Part shown: one piece after another, positions 13,739 to 25,400 of the stretch
Position numbering within the stretch: position 1 is the stretch's first letter
Layout of the letters: each line of letters starts with the position of its first letter
The notes under the pieces: model-generated
Told to the model about the DNA's origin: nothing
What the model saw: the letters and a program-made list of their open reading frames with translations, nothing else
Database searches by the model: none
Assembly: GCA_040954595.2 (NCBI GenBank)
Contig: CM082595.2
Location: forward strand, 7,440,001-7,504,000
DNA from: Balanoglossus misakiensis
Lineage: Eukaryota; Hemichordata
Length of the DNA stretch: 64,000 nt
Direction of reading: 5' to 3'
Program-made: the position numbers and the translations under genes

Positions 13739-15631
13739 TATAGATAGATAGATAGATAGTGCCTGACTGACTGACTGACTGACTGCTTAATGTTTAGCAT
13801 CAATTTAATAGCCTCTTCAATGATATTGCAGACTCTGGCAAATAAACGTGTGTGTATTTTGCAGGGTTGGTGATTACAAGTTGATAGATGGAAGTTATGC
13901 GGTGATGCGGAATGTTACAGGCGATACTATTATGGGTTATTATATGGGTATGTCAAATACAAACGATATTTATTGGGAGTATAATTAGTGCTGTAACACA
14001 TGGGGATTCTTGTCTATTATAAATGCGTTATAATGGCCATTCGATTTAGATCCACACATATAATGTCCTCTTGCCGTATGTGTCAAATGTCACCGAGTCT
14101 CTGCACACATGAAGTTAATGAAATATTTTGACTTCTTCATCTATGTTTTTTATTACATTACAATTAGCGCTAATCTTCTGTTATACTGCCGCCTCCCGTC
14201 TGTATATTTGTATTTTTATTGACATGCTCACTTGCCATTTTACACTTGTACTCCTCTTGTGTTCTCTGATACACCTGGTGTGGAACACATAATTTGTTTT
14301 CATTCTGAATACTCCATGATTCCTTGCCTTGTTGTCTACTCTACTCAACTCTTGCATCTGGTAGAGAAGACTACATCTCTTCAAAAGCCCATGCTTCAGT
14401 ACCAATAAGTTGAACTTGGAGTGTTTTCAAACCAAATATTTATTATCAAATACCTTGACTGGTAAATCCATCACTCAAGCCCCCCCCCCCCCCCCCCCCA
14501 CACATAACTTTAGTCGGGTGTAAATGTTTATAGGAATATAGAATTGATCCCTTCAATTTCTTACAGTGATATCCTGTGTATTACAACATGGATACTCTTC
14601 TCTCGGAAAAAAAGTATAAATGGAAAGGCAAAAGATATTGCACGGTGGTTGTATTACCAATAAGTTGACCTTGGAGTGTTGTCAAACCAAATATTTATCA
14701 TCAAACACCTTGACTGGTAAATCCAACACACTACAGTGTGAGGCGAAAGCATAAAAAAACATATCGCCGTTCCCTACATCTGATTATATTCAGATTGGTT
14801 GTAGTCAAGTTTGCGTCTACTGTGACGTACGGTAAAACCAACATTAATCGTGTAGGTCTAGAACATAGTTTTGCTGTAATATATCCCATTAATATTGTTG
14901 TAAATTTATTGTTTGTTTAATTTAATATTTTACAGATAGATTTTACGCGCCTCCAGAATTGGTCGCCCTCAATGTCACTGTGCCAGACGTACCAGCTACT
15001 GACATAGTGAATGCAACTCTTCTGTTTAACATTGCAGGTAACGTAGACTGAGTTTCTGTCGTGTGGCACATGCGCGCCAGTTTCTGTCGTGTGGCATATG
15101 CGCGCCGGTTACAATCGGAGGTCGACGCGCTGTAGTTAGCATCGGATTCCGTTTCAAATTTGGTGTAAGATTCGCGCAGTGTGTAGAAAAAATACACACA
15201 TAAAACTTTTGAGATATGATCAAGTTTATTCATCATTCATTACTATTCCAATACTACATACCATAAATGGAGCAAGTGTGTAAGTTACTTAAACCTAAAT
15301 CCGAGGCTAACTTCAGCATCATGGGAGGTTGCAAGCATCTGAGCATGACTGACAATTTCAGTAGGCTTAGAATTTTAATGATACATTTTGGGTAAATTAG
15401 TTAATTAAATATCGTTAACGAAGTGTCTCAGTCAGTAGATTGAATTTCTTAGTCTTATTTTCAGATGATCCTCGTGAGATACATGACCTGTCCGGAAATA
15501 TGCCCGAAAAGGTGCAAGAGTTGCGACAAGCAGCAGCCGCCATCACAGATGGAGCACCATCACCATTCTATCCGGAATTAGACTTTGTGAACTCCCATTA
15601 CAGGGGCATATGGACGCCTGGATGGTGTTGA
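3685..15631 (+). CDS. Arylsulfatase (ARSB/ARSI-like, sulfatase family S1), 17 coding exons, 522 aa
   Basis: Predicted formylglycine-dependent sulfatase that would cleave sulfate esters in the secretory pathway, lysosome or outside the cell. Exons: 3685-3754, 3912-3964, 4348-4387, 6159-6276, 7771-7822, 8315-8418, 8566-8669, 9241-9335, 10331-10432, 10550-10616, 11797-11894, 12235-12368, 13070-13128, 13451-13571, 13865-13947, 14936-15037, 15465-15631. All junctions are GT..AG and phases agree throughout (1569 nt). The start gives a hydrophobic signal peptide (MAAIVRFILLIVVCHMTIA). Family landmarks: PHIFVIMTDNSGYADVSW (44-61), the modification site C92-T-P-T-R96 split between exons 4 and 5, GKWHLG (145-150), LPHHPFQ (240-246), SDNGG (300-304), and C-terminal TPGWC. 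Human ARSB is 533 aa with catalytic positions at nearly the same numbers. Odd points: N53 replaces the second metal Asp, and I318 replaces the conserved sulfate-binding Lys. Identity as a sulfatase is near certain; activity and substrate are not. Confidence 0.94.
3755..3911 (+). other. Sulfatase intron 1
   Basis: Short intron between the signal-peptide exon and exon 2 (atg|gtaagg to ttcag|agg). No internal feature is seen. Confidence 0.8.
4501..5920 (-). mobile_element. 5'-truncated CR1/L2-type LINE in sulfatase intron 3
   Basis: Non-LTR retrotransposon remnant lying antisense to the host gene. The 3' end (low coordinates) has an (AAT)n tail at about 4501-4530 preceded, on the minus strand, by a short 3' UTR with the complement of aatgcgctttacaa, typical of L2/CR1-type 3' ends. 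Its reverse transcriptase is at 4772-5906. The 5' end near 5920 is approximate and set by where protein similarity fades. Truncation at the 5' end is usual for target-primed reverse transcription. Confidence 0.85.
4772..5906 (-). pseudogene. Broken LINE reverse transcriptase (RT) ORF
   Basis: Read from 5906 downward, the first frame shows RT motif A (LDLSAAFDTIDHD), motif B (GVPQGSVLGPLL) and motif C (MMYADDTQVY, the YADD box). The reading then moves to a second frame (about 5469-5266) and a third (5251-4772) that carries the C-terminal CR1-type signature SRLDYCNSLY, LQHMQNSAARLV and LHWLPV. At least two frameshifts are therefore present, and the N-terminal endonuclease domain is absent. The copy cannot make a working protein. 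Confidence 0.88.
6300..6545 (+). repeat. Dispersed repeat, family 1, 24 bases after the exon 4 donor
   Basis: Begins with a terminal hairpin (aggtcccat...atgggacct, 6300-6328), then (GGAT/GTAT)n at 6361-6420, then a unique block ending near 'gcaaattagttgggg'. Its reverse complement is at 301-524. It sits in intron 4, almost touching the exon that encodes the catalytic cysteine. Confidence 0.7.
6546..7770 (+). other. Remainder of sulfatase intron 4
   Basis: AT-rich intron with a (GT)n/(TCTG)n tract at about 7193-7226. No gene is recognised. The short open frames here are on both strands and lack domains. Confidence 0.5.
8423..8496 (+). repeat. (GTAT)n microsatellite at the exon 6 donor
   Basis: About 18 copies of gtat begin four bases after the exon 6/intron boundary (gaa|gtgagtatgtatg). 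The repeat overlaps the tail of the 5' splice-site consensus, so its length could affect splice-site context. Confidence 0.95.
9404..9464 (+). repeat. (ATAC/ATAG)n microsatellite
   Basis: Mixed acatagata and acatacat tetranucleotide tract in sulfatase intron 8. Confidence 0.9.
9465..10330 (+). other. Remainder of sulfatase intron 8
   Basis: No further recognised feature between the microsatellite and the exon 9 acceptor (aatcag|gag). Confidence 0.5.
10830..10948. repeat. Fold-back element in sulfatase intron 10
   Basis: Imperfect 28-bp arms: 10830-10857 (ataacccctgccgcgggcgg...) and 10921-10948 (gtgtatacctgtccgcggca...). The core is about 63 bp. It resembles other palindromic elements of the window in having G+C-rich arms in AT-rich surroundings. 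Confidence 0.7.
10949..11796 (+). other. Remainder of sulfatase intron 10
   Basis: No domain-bearing open frame or recognised repeat is seen. A faint half-palindrome (ccccacgcgactgtggtata) lies near 11216-11235. Confidence 0.45.
12369..13069 (+). other. Sulfatase intron 12
   Basis: Intron between gaaga|gtaata and ttcag|att. No recognised element is seen. Confidence 0.6.
13681..13785 (+). repeat. (TAGA)n then (GACT)n microsatellite
   Basis: Tract of tagatagata from 13681 to 13759 followed by a short gactgactgact run, in sulfatase intron 14. On the minus strand it translates as repeated SIYL, which explains a spurious open frame there. Confidence 0.95.
14401..14733 (+). repeat. Direct repeat pair (about 77 bp, 255 bp apart) in sulfatase intron 15
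   Basis: 14401-14478 and 14656-14733 share accaataagttga.cttggagt through cttgactggtaaatcca with only a few mismatches. The first copy runs into a 20-base C homopolymer at 14480-14499. The 177 bases between them look unrelated. This could be a local duplication or the direct ends of an insertion. Confidence 0.8.
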
Positions 15632-15741
15632 ATGACCAATATGACCTTATCTCATTGATTTTAAGACAACATCGGCAAAGTAGAATTATTAAATTGTAGG
15701 CTGCATGTGAATTCTCCCCTAACTAGACCTGTACATGCCGC

Positions 15742-15747
15742 AATAAA
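15742..15747 (+). promoter_or_regulatory. Polyadenylation signal of the sulfatase gene
   Basis: AATAAA 111 bases after the TGA stop at 15631, in the expected place for a short 3' UTR. Confidence 0.7.
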
Positions 15748-18489
15748 ATTCATAATGGATGATTAAACAGCAACGTGTTATTTGTTGAGAGACTGACGTC
15801 AATAAAAAATCGGTGATTTGTGCATCAAGTGAGGTAATGTTTAAGCGATTACTGTGTGTGCGTGTGTGTCTGTCTGTTTACACGGTATATCAAGAACAGC
15901 TCATAAGATATTTTGATCATGTTTGGTATACAGGTTCTATATGTATAATGGATGGCCAAAACTGGTTACTTTTTGATGGCTGTGGTCATTAATGAAGTTA
16001 TGAACAAAACGAGAAAAAATACTGTTAGTGCAATCCTGTACGGAATACATTGGGTGCTTCGCTAAATGAAGTAAGTTATATAATACTTATCCCATCGTGG
16101 TATTTCTTAGGACACCAAACTCCGTACCTACTTTTAGGAAGACAGTTGGAGGTGCGACTTCATTCTCATATAATACCCTGATAACCAGTAATGGGTACAC
16201 TCGAACTTTGTGGATTTTCTCAGATGAACTCACAGAAAAATTCATTGGGATTGGACTAGACAGGTTTGTGTTAACGGGGACACAGATATGGACAATAGCA
16301 ATCTGACAAAAGTCAGCTGGAGAGAGAGGACAAAGCCTAACCTTTGATTGACTTCTGTGTATACAGTCTTTTCAACTTCTCATTCTGCAAATGTTGCCTG
16401 CATCAGCATACCGCAAACAGCAAACAGCATACGAAGGCAACTACTTCAGTGTGGATGCAACAATCCGTGTCTTGTTCTCCGGCGTCCTAATGTCTGTAAC
16501 GGATCGCCTTTCATTGGCGATCATCTGGTTAGAAAAGCTCGATGAATAATATTATCAACTGCCGATGTAGAGAGGCTGGCAGTGGTGTATCCAGTCTTAT
16601 TGCGCTACTATAGGTTGGCATGGGGTAGCCCTGCGTACAGGTCTGTGTGTTCCCGGCGTTACACGGCCTCCACCACAGCCCTGCAGGGCGCCATAGAAAA
16701 AAAACTGGTGCTTCTGCGGTCCGAATCCGAACCGCAGCTTTTTCGGCCGAAATTCGATTTTATCGAAGCAAAATCCTTTCCCTGTCTTCTGCCTCCTAAC
16801 CGACTCCAAATATGATGCGATTAACTTGTCCTAACATCCGAACCGCTCGCTTTCTAAAACTTTTATGTTTACCCATGGAGATAAACTCGCTGTAAGCCTT
16901 ATAATTTAATATGGCGATCTCAACATGTAAACACACAAAAATAAATCAAACGCACCTGTACGCAGGGTTAGGCATGGGTCAGACCTCGGTCAGACTACCG
17001 GTATATTAATGGTCGGCTGCAGGTTCTACGTGATCAACGCAGCAGAAAATGGATGGCGAATGCACCTGATAAAACGGGCTGAATTGTATAGTATTGGGCG
17101 TTTTCGACTGGAGAGGTTCTTATTTTAGCAAGTACCCAGTGGATATTGCCAAACGGGCTATCCCTCCTGGTCAAACACCACTAACTAGCATAAACTATTA
17201 CATGCATGTGAACTGTTCAAGTCGTCCTGGAACACTTCAGATTTGAGAGGGTTTTGCCCGCCAGGCTTGGTGTAAGGATAGTCTCGATTCCAGACATCGT
17301 CGCTTCGCCAGTGAAAAGTGCCCCTCAGGCAGTAGGACACGAGTGACAAACGAAGCGGCGAGGTCTGGGAGCGTGGCTGGTGTCGATGAAAACATGTTGT
17401 AATTAAACCACCTTCTCACATAGGCCTTTTCAACGGCGTTGACAAAGTTGTTTGGTAAACACCGGTGTCAAAAATGCTTCAAAACAGTTGGTGACGGTGC
17501 TGCAAATAAAATTGAGCAACAGATCATGCTTGCATGTTTCAGCCAAGGTACTACCAGGTGCACAGACTCGTATATATGGGCGGGGCCCCTATTGGTATTA
17601 CCAATTATCTTTGTCTGTGTAATTACTGGCATTTTTAGGGCCCAAGCGCACGCTTATTACACTTCGCACCGTAAATGATTTCGTCTGAGGTGACAACCCA
17701 TTTATGCAGCCGGTCTCCACAGCCCAATTAGCCAGGGACATTTGGGACATATGCGATAGATTTGTCCTTTTTCAACTGTTCCGGCAGAGATTATTGGAGA
17801 TTCTCCCTTGATGTGCCGAATAATTTTCTCAATTGGCCAAAAATTTGGAAGGTCAACATAACAACAGCCTAGTCCTCATTGCTTCAAACTATGCGAATTT
17901 CGTAAATATAGTAGCTCTATAATACAATGAGAGGACCAGTGCATCCGCCGGTAGCACAAACATAATTTACATCTTGTCCTGAAAATGGTGCTGTCTGACG
18001 ATTTCCCTTTCCAGCGTATCAGTCAGACCAAGTTAGCACCTGGCCGGTCTGGCTTACCATTTTGTATTTTACTGTTGGGTTAAATAGAGAGAACGATCAA
18101 GAGAATTAACAAATGGACTGCAGCCCTTCATGCGCGTCAATTTAGTTTAATGAGGACAAACCAGGATTTCACATGTATTTTAGATTTTATTTTATTTAAA
18201 TAACTATTGCTTCACCCTTATCTCGTCCCCCATTTAATTTTTAATGTACTTACCATTATTTTGTTAACTTAAATGATTTTGATCTAAGAAAGGGACGTAT
18301 ACGTAATTACCATACATTATTTATTGCTACGCTCTCTGCCATTGGGGCAAGAAGCAGATGTGTGTGCTGTATTCAACTGCAGACATCCTGGAAGCAAAAC
18401 TCTGTGAACCCGTGGTGTTTACGAAAATAACATGTAATTAGATCAAGGCTTGATAAGAAAGATGACATTAAAATATGTAATAGACAAAA
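15748..18489. other. Intergenic, no gene recognised
   Basis: About 2.7 kb without recognisable coding sequence. A (GT)n-led stretch (from about 15855) resembles a dispersed repeat also hinted at near 7193. The open frames between 16097 and 17678 are short, overlap on opposite strands and show no domain. The segment at 16600-16800 is G+C richer than its surroundings. Confidence 0.5.
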
Positions 18490-18825
18490 AAGTTACCATG
18501 GACGATTACACTGATACCCAAAAAACTAAGCACGTGCCTAACTCGCCTTTGACAAATACAAACAAGTCATCCGCGAACGAGACTGGAAGGCGTGGCTTTC
18601 TGGTATGCAAATGCAGATACAAATGGCTCCTCTTGAACGAAGACACGTCGAAAGACTTCTCCGACGTAGTCTGTTTTTATGTTTACTGTAAATGAGTTTT
18701 GGTGTGATAGTCGTTACAGACACTATTATTAGCGCTGTGTCTTAATTCGCCTCACCGATGGTCGCAACACGACTTTCCGCTCGCACGTGTTCGCTCGACC
18801 ACACTCCTATTTTCCGGAGAGCAAT

Positions 18826-18952
18826 GGCGGGCGAAGCGCGAAGATGTAGCAACACTTGGCATTTCTCTACTAGTACACGTGTACTCTGGGCGCCGTACTC
18901 CTCACGGGATCTGATTCACTCAGATCAGTACACGTCCTCTAGTGTTTAATGC
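18826..18952 (+). repeat. ~125-bp module with two palindromes (first of seven)
   Basis: The module starts at ggcg.gcgaagcgcgaagat and ends near ctctagtgtttaatg. It contains the 14-bp palindrome agtacacgtgtact (variants in some copies) and the hairpin gatctgattcactcagatc. Further copies start at 20802, 21307, 22596, 23102, 24405 and 24915, so units 2, 3 and 4 contribute two each by my division of the array, spaced 505-510 bp. No protein or RNA family is recognised. Confidence 0.75.
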
Positions 18953-19447
18953 GACGTCATTTTTTGAGTGCATAGCTGGGATGAAATGACAGTTTATTAT
19001 CAGTCGGTACACATGACATTTTCGGCCTATTTGGAGTGTGCACAAGTTTTATAAGCTTTATAGGACCATCTAAGCTCTAAGTCACAATACAGAACTAGGT
19101 TTCGGCATGGCATACGATCAACTTAAGAGCTAGGGGTGGCCAGATAATGTGTTTTATTGACCCCTACAGTACGGAACTAGGGGAGGGCATGGCATTTTAT
19201 TTTGAGTTGTAGAACTAGGCAAGACATTGGCAGACATTTTACTAAACCAAGTACACGAGCATTACAGTTGATTAGCCTAAACGTTTCAGTTCATAACTAG
19301 GAACATGGGCATGATATTTTTATTATTGGTAACTTATAGTACAAAGTGAGTGTTGGACATGATATTTGACTAACATTTATGGTACAGAACTAGGGGAAGG
19401 CGTGGCATTTTACTAAAAAGCAAGGGATGTGCATGATATTGTACTTA

Positions 19448-20220
19448 GGCTGCATTCACAAAGGGGAGAATTCAATTTTTTTACCGCTAATTTTCACATG
19501 CCTCCCGTACACAACCCAAAATATTTTCAAACCCCCCCTTCCGAACTGCCAAAATTTTGAAATCCCCCCCCCCCATTTTCTTTCACAGAGCAAAACACAT
19601 CACCTATCTATCTTGTAAAAAAGAAAAACAGCGCTCCCATGAAAAGAATTTGAAACTGATGTTTCCCCTCATCAGTGGGTATTAAAACTGAACATTGTTT
19701 TTATTATTTAAGTATTTGTATTCTGTGTTGGGAGACACTGTAAACCGAAAATTGAAGGGGGTGGGTTTGGGAGGGGGTGTCCCCCTCCCACGTAAGAAAA
19801 TTTTCTAAAATACAGAGCTCAAAGCTGCATTTTAATGAACCCGGCAATAGCAAATTAACTCAACTACCGGTATGTTGGGGAGGACAAATTTAACCGTCGC
19901 CGCTCAAAGTTATCATGCGGTGGGGGCAAGTACCCTGACCTGGGACACTAGATAAACCAGTCAATGATTGAAAGGTGTTGATGAATGAAGGGGGTGGGTG
20001 TGGGAGGGGGTGTCCTCCTCCCACATTAGAAAATTTTGTAAAATAAAGGGCGCAAAACTGCATTTTTGTGGACTCAAAATAAATATTTAGTCGTCAAAGT
20101 TTTCAAGTCCCCCCCTTTCAGTCCCTAAATTATTTCAACCCCCCCTTACATACCCTCAATTTTTTCAACCCCCCCCCTCAATTCTCCCGCCCCCCTCCAG
20201 AGGTGTTTGTGAATGCAGCC
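19448..20220. mobile_element. 773-bp non-autonomous DNA transposon with TTA target-site duplication
   Basis: The ends are inverted: ggctgcattcacaaa at 19448 and tttgtgaatgcagcc ending at 20220. It is flanked by tta on both sides (19445-19447 and 20221-20223). Units 2-4 of the array have the uninterrupted site gtacttacagtt, so the insertion is proven by paralogous empty sites. A 3-bp TTA duplication is typical of PIF/Harbinger elements. Inside are two direct blocks (about 19757-19835 and 19990-20070, with gggagggggtgtcc) and several C homopolymers. No transposase is encoded. Confidence 0.88.
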
Positions 20221-21539
20221 TTACAGTTAAGTATTACATGTAGTACTATGAGGGATTGTCATAACATCTTATTAACAGCAACAGTACAGAACAAGGGGAG
20301 GGTATGACACTTTATTATCAATTAACACAGCAAGGGGATGGGCATGGCATTGGACTACCAGTTATAATACCAGTACTATGCTTGGGATAAGTGTAACATT
20401 TTACTTATAGCTTAGTACCAGTACAAAGATAGGGATGGGAATATTATTTCATTAACAGCTGAAATACACAAGGGGAGAGTATGATATTTTATTATTAGTA
20501 TTAATGTCACTAATTTTAGTATGACACATTTTGCAGACTTAGGAGCAGACATTATACTTTATTAACAGTACAGAGAATATTTTCATGCAATTGCAGATTG
20601 CAAGGAACATTCAAAACTTTATTTTGTTATGTTTATGTTAATGCCATATCAGATACCTCATGGGCAGCTATCACTGTTTCAACTTTCGTATACAAGTATT
20701 TTTCAGCAACAGTAGGGAAGGGGTCGTCGCGCCGCGAGGGTGTCCCCCTTGATGAGAATATGCCCTCCCATACCAGTGCAAACCCCACAATGGCGACCTT
20801 GGCGGGCGAAGCGCGAAGATGTAGCAACACTTGGCATTTCTTTACTAGTACACGTGTACTCTGGGCACCGTACTCCTCACGGGATCTGATTCACTCAGAT
20901 CAGAACACGTCCTCTAGTGTTTAATGCCACATCATTTTTGAGTGCATATGTCTCGAATATTGTACCAAATAAGTTAACATGGACGATTATATTGACACCC
21001 AACAAACTAAGCACATGACTAACTCGCCTTTGACAATTACAAACAAGTCACCCGCGAACGAGGCTGGAAGGCGTGGCTTCCTGGTATGCAAATGCAGATA
21101 CAAATGGCTCCTCGAGAACGAAGACACGTCGAAAGACTTCTCCGACGTAGTCTGTTTTTATATTGACTGTAAATGAGTTTTGGTGTGATAGTCGTTGCAG
21201 ACACTGTTATTAGCGCTGTGTCTTAATTCGCCTCACCGACGGTCGCAACACGACTTTCCGCTCGCACGTGTTCGCTCGACCACACTCCTATTTTCCGGAG
21301 AGCAATGGCGTGCGAAGCGCGAAGATGTAGCAACACTTGGCATTTCTCTACTAGTGCACGTGTACTCTGGGCACCGTACTCCTCACGGGATCTGATTCAC
21401 TCAGATCAGTACACGTCCTCTAGTGTTTAATGCCACGTCATTTTTTGAGTGCATAGCTGGGATGAAATGACAGTTTATTATCAGTCGGTACACATGACAT
21501 TTTCGGCCTATTTATAAGCTTTTTATAGGACCATCTAAG

Positions 21540-22400
21540 CTGTAGGTCACAATACAGAACTAGGTTTCGGCATGGCATACGATCAACGTAAGAGCTAGGG
21601 GTGGCCAGATAATGCGTTTTATTGACCCCTACAGTACGGAACTAGGGGAGGGCATGGCATTTTATTATGAGTTGTAGAACTAGGCAAGACATTGGCAGAC
21701 ATTTTACTAAACCAAGTACATGAGCATTACAGTTGATTAGCCTAAACGTTTCAGTTCATAACTAGGAACATGCATGGGCATGATATTTTACTAACAGTTC
21801 AAGTACCAGTACAACCCTTGGGGTGGGAGTAACATTTTATTAACAACTATAGAGAAGCAGGGAGGGCATGACATTTTTATTATTGGTAACTTTAATAGTA
21901 CAAAGTGAGTGTTGGACATGATATTTGACTAACAGTTATAGTACAGAACTAGGGGAAGGCATGGCATTTTACTAAAAAGCAAGGGGTGTTCATGATATTG
22001 TACTTACAGTTAAGTATTACATGTAGTACAATGAGGGATTGTCATAACATTTTATTAACAGCAACAGTACAGAACAAGGGGAGGGAATGACACTTTATTA
22101 TCAATTAACACAGCAAGGGGATGGGCATGGCATTAGACTACCAGTTATAATACCAGTACTATGCTTGGGATAAGTGTAACATATTACTTATAGCTTAGTA
22201 CCAGTACAAATATAGGGATGGGAATATCATTTCATTAACAGCTGAAATACATAAGGGGAGAGTATGATATTTTATTATTATAGTCATAGTGTCACTAATG
22301 GTATAACATTTTAGTATGACACATTTTGCAGACTTAGGAGCAGACATTATTCTTTATTGACAGTACAGAGAATATTTTCATGCAATTGCAGATTGCAAGC
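21540..22400 (+). repeat. Degenerate ~40-45-bp subrepeats inside the 1.8-kb unit
   Basis: The motif (a)cagtacagaactaggggagg followed by gcatggcattttatta recurs with drift through the second half of every unit, for example near 21625, 21950, 22065 and 22105. The 1.8-kb unit thus seems to have grown from an older minisatellite. Equivalent zones lie at about 19060-19440 plus 20221-20590, 23350-24190 and 25150-25990. Confidence 0.65.
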
Positions 22401-25400
22401 AACATTCAAAACTTTATTTTGTTATGTTTATGTTAATGCCATATCAGATACCTCATGGGCAGCTATCACTGTTTCAACTTTCGTATACAAGTATTTTTCA
22501 GCAACAGTAGGGAAGGGGTCGTCGCGCCGCGAGGGTGTCCCCCTTGATGAGAATATGCCCTCCCATACCAGTGCAAACCCCACAATGGCGACCTTGGCGG
22601 GCGAAGCGCGAAGATGTAGCAACACTTGGCATTTCTTTACTAGTACACGTGTACTCTGGGCACCGTACTCCTCACGGGATCTGATTCACTCAGATCAGAA
22701 CACGTCCTCTAGTGTTTAATGCCACATCATTTTTGAGTGCATATGTCTCGAATATTGTACCAAATAAGTTAACATGGACGATTATATTGACACCCAACAA
22801 ACTAAGCACATGACTAACTCGCCTTTGACAATTACAAACAAGTCACCCGCGAACGAGGCTGGAAGGCGTGGCTTTCTGGTATGCAAATGCAGATACAAAT
22901 GGCTCCTCGAGAACGAAGACACGTTGAAAGACTTCTCCGACGTAGTCTGTTTTTATATTTACTGTAAATGAGTTTTGGTGTGATAGTCGTTACAGACACT
23001 ATTATTAGCGCTGTGTCTTAATTCGCCTCACCGACGGTCGCAACACGACTTTCCGCTCACACGTGTTCGCTCGACCACACTCCTATTTTCCGGAGAGCAA
23101 TGGCGTGCGAAGCGCGAAGATGTAGCAACACTTGGCATTTCTCTACTAGTGCACGTGTACTCTGGGCACCGTACTCCTCACGGGATCTGATTCACTCAGA
23201 TCAGTACACGTCCTCTAGTGTTTAATGCCACGTCATTTTTTGAGTGCATAGCTGGGATGAAATGACAGTTTATTATCAGTCGGTACACATGACATTTTCG
23301 GCCTACCGGTATTTGGAGTGTGCACACGTTTTATAACTTTATAGGACCATCTAAGCTCTAAGTCACAATACAGAACTAGGTTTCGTCATGGCATACGATC
23401 AACTTAAGAGCTAGGGGTGGCCAGATAATGCGTTTTATTGACCCCTACAGTACGGAACTGGGGGAGGGCATGGGATTTTATTATGAGTTGTAGAACTAGG
23501 CAAGACATTGGCAGACATTTTACTAAACCAAGTACATGAGCATTACAGTTGATTAGCCTAAACGTTTCAGTTCATAACTAGGAACATGGGCATGATATTT
23601 TACTAACAGTTCAAGTACCAGTACAACCCTTGGGGTGGGAGTAACATTTTATTAACAACTATAGAGAAGCAGGGAGGGCATGACATTTTTATTATTGGTA
23701 ACTTATAGTACAACATGAGTGTTGGACATGACATTTGACTAACAGTTATAGTACAGAACTAGGGGAAGGCATGGCATTTTACTAAAAAGCAAGGGGTGTT
23801 CATGATATTGTACTTACAGTTAAGTATTACATGTAGTACAATGAGGGATTGTCATAACATTTTATTAACAGCAACAGTACAGAACAAGGGGAGGGAATGA
23901 CACTTTATTATCAATTAACACAGCAAGGGGATGGGCATGGCATTGGACTACCAGTTATAATACCAGTACTATGCTTGGGATAAGTGTTACATTTTACTTA
24001 TAGCTTAGTACCAGTACAAAGATATGGATGGGAATATCATTTCATTAACAGCTGAAATACATAAGGGGAGAGTATGATATTTTATTATTAGTCATAGTGT
24101 CACTAATGGTATAACATTTTAGTATGACACATTTTGCAGAATTAGGAGCAGACATTATACTTTATTAACAGTACAGAGAATATTTTCATGCAATTGCAGA
24201 TTGCAAGGAACATTCAAAACTTTATTTTGTTATGTTTATGTTGATGCCATATCAGATACCTCATGTGCAACTATCACTGTTTCAACTTTCATATACAAGT
24301 ATTTTTCAGCAACAGTAGGGAAGGGGTCGTAGCGCCGCGAGGGTGTCCCCCCTTGATGAGAATATGCCCTCCCATACCAGTGCAAACCCCACAATGGCGA
24401 CCTTGGCGGGCGAAGCGCGAAGATGTAGCAACATTTGGCATTTCTTTACTAGTACACGTGTACTCTGGGCACCGTACTCCTCACGGGATCTGATTCACTC
24501 AGATCAGTACACGTCCTCTAGTGTTTAATGCCACGTCATTTTTTGAGTGCATATGTCTCGAATTGTACCTGATAAGTTAACATGGACGATTACATTGACA
24601 CCCAACAAACTAAGCACATGACTAACTCGCCTTTGGCAATTACAAACAAGTCACCCGCGAACGAGGCTGGGAGGCGTGGCTTTCTGGTATGCAAATGCAG
24701 ATACAAATGGCTCCTCGAGAACGAAGACACGTCGAAAGACTTCTCCGACGTAGTCTGTTTTTATATTTACTGTAGCCTAAATGAGTTTTGGTGTGATAGT
24801 CATTACAGACACTATTATTAGCGCTGTGTCTTAATTCGCCTCACCGACGGTCGCAACACGACTTTCCGCTCGCACGTGTTCGCTCGACCACACTCCTATT
24901 TTCCGGAGAGCAATGGCGGGTGGAACGCGAAGATGTAGCAACACTTGGCATTTCTCTACTAGTACACGTGTACTCTGGGCACCGTACTCCTCACGGGATC
25001 TGATTCACTCAGATCAGTACACGTCCTCTAGTGTTAATGTCACGTCATTTTTTGAGTGCATAGCTGGGATGAAATGACAGTTTATTATCAGTCGGTACAC
25101 ATGACATTTCCGGCCTATTTGGAGTGTGCACAAGTTTTATAAGCTTTATAGGACCATCTAAGCTCTAAGTCACAATACAGAACTAGGTTTCGGCATGGCA
25201 TACGATCAACTTAAGAGCTAGGGGTGGCCAGATAATGCGTTTTATTGACCCCTACAGTACGGAACTAGGGGAGGGCATGGCATTTTATTATGAGTTGTAG
25301 AACTAGGCAAGACATTGGCAGACATTTTACTAAACCAAGTACATGAGCATTACAGTTGATTAGCCTAAACGTTTCAGTTCATAAATAGGAACATGGGCAT

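Noticed and set aside
16582-16815. Overlapping + and - open frames in a G+C-richer patch
   Set aside because: Both frames are short and occupy the same bases. Neither shows a recognisable domain, splice context or start context.
20979-21176. 65-codon open frame beginning MDDYIDTQ repeated in each 1.8-kb unit, with a good start context
   Set aside because: Copies differ mostly by amino-acid-changing substitutions (for example S/L, D/Y, T/A), and one has a small insertion altering the end. There is no domain and no sign of coding constraint.
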